Assembly: GCA_023206055.1 (NCBI GenBank)
Contig: CP065367.1
Span: 62,001-126,000, forward strand
Direction: 5' to 3'
DNA: 64,000 nucleotides
Source: Vibrio cyclitrophicus
Lineage (GTDB): Bacteria; Pseudomonadota; Gammaproteobacteria; Enterobacterales; Vibrionaceae
Both the position numbers and the translations under genes were made by a program. Of this stretch, positions 60,754 to 64,000 are shown piece after piece (within the stretch, counting starts at the first letter, position 1; each line of letters starts with the position of its first letter). The notes beneath the pieces are model-generated. The model saw only the letters and a program-made list of their open reading frames with translations, was not told the origin of the DNA and ran no database searches.

Positions 60754-61566
60754 ATGAATAAAGAGAATTTTTCAGACGAGTTAAAAAGACTCCGCGAAGC
60801 AACCTCAATTTCTCAAGAGGAGTTTGCAGAGTTACTTTCCCATTCTCATCGAGCATTTTCCGGTGTTAATCAGGTGATGGTGAGCCAGTGGGAAAGAGCA
60901 AAGACACAGCCTAGTTTTGTTCGTCGCCTTGGTATCGCGAGCTTCTTTCAGGTCGACTATGACTTTTCAGTGGAAGAGATGGTTCAAGTGAAAGCCGCAA
61001 CCAAGAATATGGAGCGTCCGTTTAGTGCCGAGATTGGTTACGACTATGAGGTCACCAGCGTAGAGTCATACAACATGGGTTCGCTTCCTGCAAAAAGGCT
61101 TAAATCGATTCAAGGGATGCACCTCAAAACCTATGGCAAAGACTTTATCGAGGTTGCTCAGTATCTCGGAGTAAGAAAAGAAGATATGCAGGTGCTTTGC
61201 TTCTTGTTCGAGGGAGTGATTATCGGGCATGTGGTTTACGATGGCGTGAGTAAGATGCTTTGCAGTGTTGGTGCGGTCAGCGTCGAGATCCGACGTAAAA
61301 TCTTCGATTACATGGCGGATAATTTGGCAGGCACTGAATTTCGCTTTCCGACTCTTGACCCCGCAATGTCTCAGTTCCTCTATGACCTCTACTTAGAGCC
61401 GTACATGAGCAAACTCGGCATGCCATTTTTCAAGGCTGATATTAAAAAAGTAGTGAAAAATCCCTTTTCTCAGAACATCCAAAATAAACACGATATTTAC
61501 TTTAAGTGCATTCGATATCACGACCTTAAACAGAAAAAGAAAAGCGTCGAGTTTGTCATAAGCTAA
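60754..61566 (+). CDS. HTH-XRE protein with unknown C-terminal domain
   Basis: The protein (270 aa) begins with a Cro/C1-type helix-turn-helix at about residues 8-65 (ISQEEFAELL, then VNQVMVSQWERAKTQP). The remaining 190 residues do not match a domain I know; they include an alternating strand-helix region (DMQVLCFLFEGVIIGHVVYD, then SVEIRRKIFDYMADNL) that looks like an acetyltransferase-type or other alpha/beta sensor fold. It lies tail to tail with the EAL gene (20 bp gap). The role is unknown. Confidence 0.75.
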   Translation: MNKENFSDELKRLREATSISQEEFAELLSHSHRAFSGVNQVMVSQWERAKTQPSFVRRLGIASFFQVDYDFSVEEMVQVKAATKNMERPFSAEIGYDYEVTSVESYNMGSLPAKRLKSIQGMHLKTYGKDFIEVAQYLGVRKEDMQVLCFLFEGVIIGHVVYDGVSKMLCSVGAVSVEIRRKIFDYMADNLAGTEFRFPTLDPAMSQFLYDLYLEPYMSKLGMPFFKADIKKVVKNPFSQNIQNKHDIYFKCIRYHDLKQKKKSVEFVIS

Positions 61567-61586
61567 CCTTGCTTGAGTACTCACTC

Positions 61587-62339
61587 TTACATGACGAGTC
61601 TAAGATCAGTCAAAGGCAGTGGCTTTGAATATAGAAACCCCTGATAGCTGTCAAAACCGAGCTGGTGGACGAGCTGATGTGTATCTGTATCTTCAACACC
61701 TTCTGCCACGGTTTCAATTCCAGACTCTTTGCAGTATGCCAATGTGCGTTTCACCAAGTCCGAAAGTGCTGGTTCTACGCTATTCACAATTGATTTATCA
61801 AACTTCACTTCATCGACATTAAGTCTCATCACCTTATTCATATCTGAATGGCCAATACCAAAGTCGTCGATAGAGATTTTTATACCAAGAGATTGAAAGC
61901 GCTTTATCTGTTCACAAAGTTGGTCATCTAACTGATCATTTTCGCTGAGTTCAAAAGTAAGCTGCGTTGCTTTGAACGATGTATTCCAAAGTAATTCACG
62001 AACCTTTCCTACGTTATCAGGGTTAGCCAACACCTTCTTGCTGATATTAACCGCCAAGTTCAAGTGAGGTGAGAGAGATTTTACCTCTGTCAGTGATTGC
62101 TCAAGAACACTAAAGAAGATCTCTTCCTCGTAACCCAATGCAAACGCACGATCAATAAACACACCTGGAGAGAAAATCCCTTCTTCTGGAATATCTAAAC
62201 GAAACAGCGCTTCAACACCAGTCACTTTCTCGATACTAGGTTCAACCTTTGGTTGATAAAAGCAGGTGTGCCAGTCGTTTTCGAAGGCTTCTTGAATGAT
62301 GTGGTCTGATAGGTTCATGTGTTTGATTTCTCTTCTCAT
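61587..62339 (-). CDS. EAL-domain cyclic-di-GMP phosphodiesterase
   Basis: The protein (250 aa) is a stand-alone EAL domain with no sensor or membrane part. All expected catalytic residues can be placed: EALFR (residue near 44), NIS asparagine, FELSEND glutamate, DDFGIGHSD, the lysine in KFDKS, AEGVED glutamate and QGFLYSKPL glutamine. This suggests an active enzyme cleaving c-di-GMP to pGpG. The DDFG motif has H where Y is more usual. The start may be ATG 62339 or ATG 62318 (MNLSDH). Confidence 0.9.
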   Translation of the reverse strand: MRREIKHMNLSDHIIQEAFENDWHTCFYQPKVEPSIEKVTGVEALFRLDIPEEGIFSPGVFIDRAFALGYEEEIFFSVLEQSLTEVKSLSPHLNLAVNISKKVLANPDNVGKVRELLWNTSFKATQLTFELSENDQLDDQLCEQIKRFQSLGIKISIDDFGIGHSDMNKVMRLNVDEVKFDKSIVNSVEPALSDLVKRTLAYCKESGIETVAEGVEDTDTHQLVHQLGFDSYQGFLYSKPLPLTDLRLVM

Positions 62340-62707
62340 CGTGTTTCATTTGTATAGCGGCGTTGCTAGTGCGCATTCTGAGAGAAGCGGGCATTCATCA
62401 CTATATCGTTTTGAGATGAAAAATTGAGATTTGATATGAAAGCGAAATTAGACGGAAATTAAAGGTGATTTGGCGTTTAAAAGAGCAAGTGAAGGGCGTT
62501 AATGTGCCCTGTGTCACTGGGATGAACTATTATTCATGCCTGTGATTCATTAATGTTTTTCCAACTAAAGGGATAATCGGAACAGGGATGTTCAACTAGA
62601 ATATAGGCATAAGTTTTACAGTGTAAATGATCGTGTTGAGATCGTTTATATCCTTACATAAAGCGGCGCGCGATGCTGCTAAATAATAACTAGGAAGGAA
62701 TGAGACA
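62340..62707. other. Intergenic region upstream of kbl
   Basis: This 368-bp divergent region holds the promoters of the EAL gene and kbl. A hairpin AGTGA.GGGC/GCCC..TCACT lies at about 62489-62519. No riboswitch was recognised; in particular the conserved glycine-riboswitch blocks are not present. Confidence 0.45.
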
Positions 62708-63901
62708 ATGTCTTCTGCATTTTACCAACAGATTCAAACTCAAATCGAAGAAGTTAAAGAAGAAGGTCTTTACAAGTCAGAGCGCATTATTACTTCTGCA
62801 CAAAAAGCAGCGGTTTCTATCTCGACGGGTGAAGAAGTGCTAAACTTCTGTGCAAACAACTACTTAGGTCTTGCTAACCACCCAGCTCTTATCGAAGCAG
62901 CTAAAGATGGTATGGATCAGCACGGTTTTGGCATGGCTTCAGTACGTTTCATCTGTGGTACTCAAGACTCTCACAAAGAACTAGAGCAAAAGCTATCTAC
63001 GTTCCTTGGTAAAGAAGACACTATCCTTTACACATCTTGCTTTGATGCAAACGCTGGCCTATTCGAAACGATTCTAGGCAAAGAAGACGCAATCATTTCT
63101 GATGCTCTAAACCACGCATCTATCATTGATGGTGTTCGTCTATGTAAAGCAATGCGCTTCCGTTACTCGAACAACAACATGGAAGAGCTAGAGCAGCAAC
63201 TTATCGCTGCTAAAGAAGCTGGCGCTCGTCACACGCTTATCGTAACTGACGGCGTATTCTCTATGGACGGTGTGGTTGCTAACCTTCCTGCTATTTGTGA
63301 CCTTGCTGACAAGTACGGCGCGCTAGTGATGGTTGATGATTCCCACGCAGTAGGTTTCATGGGCGAAAACGGCGCAGGTACTCACGAGTTCCATAACGTT
63401 GTTGACCGTATCGACATCATCACAGGTACGCTTGGTAAAGCAATGGGTGGCGCTTCAGGCGGTTACACTTCTGGTAAGAAAGAAGTAATCGACTGGTTAC
63501 GTCAGCGTTCTCGTCCATACCTATTCTCGAACTCTGTTGCACCAGCAATCGTATCTGCGTCTATCCGTGTTCTAGATCTTCTAGCGGAATCTGGCGACCT
63601 ACGTACTCAACTATGGGAAAACTCTGCTCACTTCCGTACTCGCATGGAAGAAGCTGGCTTCACTATGGGTGGTGCCGACCACGCAATCATCCCAATCATG
63701 CTTGGTGATGCAAAAGTAGCGGCTGAATTCGCAGAGCGCGCATTAGAGAAAGGCATCTACGTAGTAGGCTTCTCATTCCCAGTAGTACCAAAAGGCCAAG
63801 CTCGTATCCGTACGCAAATGTCTGCTGCACACTCTCGTGAGCAACTAGACCGCGCAATCGATGCGTTCATCCAAGTTGGTAAAGACATGGGTATCATCTA
63901 A
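62708..63901 (+). CDS. kbl: Glycine C-acetyltransferase (2-amino-3-ketobutyrate CoA ligase)
   Basis: This PLP enzyme (397 aa) splits 2-amino-3-ketobutyrate with CoA to glycine and acetyl-CoA, the second step of threonine breakdown after threonine dehydrogenase. The fold is alpha-oxoamine synthase: FCANNYLGLANHP near residue 50, MVDDSHAVGFMGENGAG near residue 208, and the PLP lysine in TGTLGKAMGG near residue 243. Codon usage appears more biased than in neighbours, as for a well-expressed gene. tdh usually follows in Vibrio but no start is seen in the last 99 bp. AGGAAGGA precedes the ATG. Confidence 0.96.
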   Translation: MSSAFYQQIQTQIEEVKEEGLYKSERIITSAQKAAVSISTGEEVLNFCANNYLGLANHPALIEAAKDGMDQHGFGMASVRFICGTQDSHKELEQKLSTFLGKEDTILYTSCFDANAGLFETILGKEDAIISDALNHASIIDGVRLCKAMRFRYSNNNMEELEQQLIAAKEAGARHTLIVTDGVFSMDGVVANLPAICDLADKYGALVMVDDSHAVGFMGENGAGTHEFHNVVDRIDIITGTLGKAMGGASGGYTSGKKEVIDWLRQRSRPYLFSNSVAPAIVSASIRVLDLLAESGDLRTQLWENSAHFRTRMEEAGFTMGGADHAIIPIMLGDAKVAAEFAERALEKGIYVVGFSFPVVPKGQARIRTQMSAAHSREQLDRAIDAFIQVGKDMGII

Positions 63902-63972
63902 TTTTAAAGGGGTGCCACGAGCATCTTTTAATTAGATAGAGCAACACCCAATAGAACATATAGATTTTTGAT

Positions 63973-63995
63973 TCTCGCCTTACAGTTAGGCGAGA
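63973..63995. other. Hairpin near window end
   Basis: TCTCGCCT and AGGCGAGA pair perfectly around TACAGTT downstream of kbl. The window ends before any T-run could be judged, so whether this is a terminator is open. Confidence 0.45.
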
Positions 63996-64000
63996 TGAAC

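Noticed and set aside
62489..62519. Possible riboswitch or attenuator before kbl
   Set aside because: Only a simple hairpin is visible; the conserved blocks of glycine or other known riboswitches are absent.
1..64000. CRISPR array, tRNA, rRNA or prophage
   Set aside because: No regularly spaced repeats, tRNA-like cloverleaf with CCA region, rRNA core sequences or phage structural genes were recognised.

Overview
The window looks like chromosomal DNA of a marine Vibrio, most likely of the Splendidus clade and probably from the second chromosome. This is inferred from recognisable Vibrio gene sets: a gbpA gene behind a cyclic-di-GMP riboswitch, ktrAB, a complete 2-aminoethylphosphonate (AEP) locus with phnW-pbfA-phnX and a single-chain permease, an msrA/msrB fusion and kbl. 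I saw no rRNA, tRNA, CRISPR array, prophage or full insertion sequence. The only mobile-looking element is one short non-coding MITE-like unit.

Layout. (1) 1-8.4 kb: an aa3-type cytochrome c oxidase operon, coxB (5' end outside the window), coxA, ctaG, coxC, SURF1, an SCO-like protein, ctaA and ctaB. It is interrupted by a 264-bp MITE-like element at the ctaG stop codon and by a small antisense DUF2909 gene. (2) 8.4-13.2 kb: the chitin-active LPMO gene gbpA with its riboswitch, a small HTH gene, a DUF3313 lipoprotein, a DUF3820 protein, and aroG behind a TyrR-like box. (3) 13.2-22.6 kb: manB-manC for GDP-mannose, an MscS channel, KtrAB potassium uptake, exported MsrAB, an OsmC-family protein and an OmpA-family porin. 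(4) 22.9-33.2 kb: the AEP locus. phnX, pbfA and phnW run leftward; phnS, a FAD oxidoreductase, phnT, a fused permease and phnR run rightward. (5) 33.3-42 kb: a DMT transporter, siderophore-interacting protein, POT transporter, serine deaminase, YdcF-like protein, small membrane and lipoproteins, and a Nudix hydrolase. (6) 42-52.3 kb: MdlAB-type ABC exporter, two orphan genes, cytochrome b561, a TPR protein, an M23 peptidase, YbjQ, and a LysR/DMT pair. (7) 52.3-64 kb: a Cache-HAMP-GAF-HD-GYP gene split by a frameshift, a PHP phosphoesterase, cytochrome b562, a DUF2946/PepSY pair, a VOC/LysR pair, an HTH protein, an EAL protein and kbl.

How the parts fit. The AEP locus is the most coherent system. 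Three entry enzymes (transaminase PhnW, lyase PbfA and a FAD oxidoreductase) would all deliver phosphonoacetaldehyde to PhnX, which releases phosphate. I find three copies of a palindrome related to TGGTATATACCA, one before phnW, one before phnS and one before phnT, which are good candidates for the PhnR operator. A second theme is cyclic-di-GMP: a GEMM-I riboswitch on gbpA, an HD-GYP gene (apparently broken) and an EAL gene. The split sensor gene and the MITE are the clearest structural oddities.
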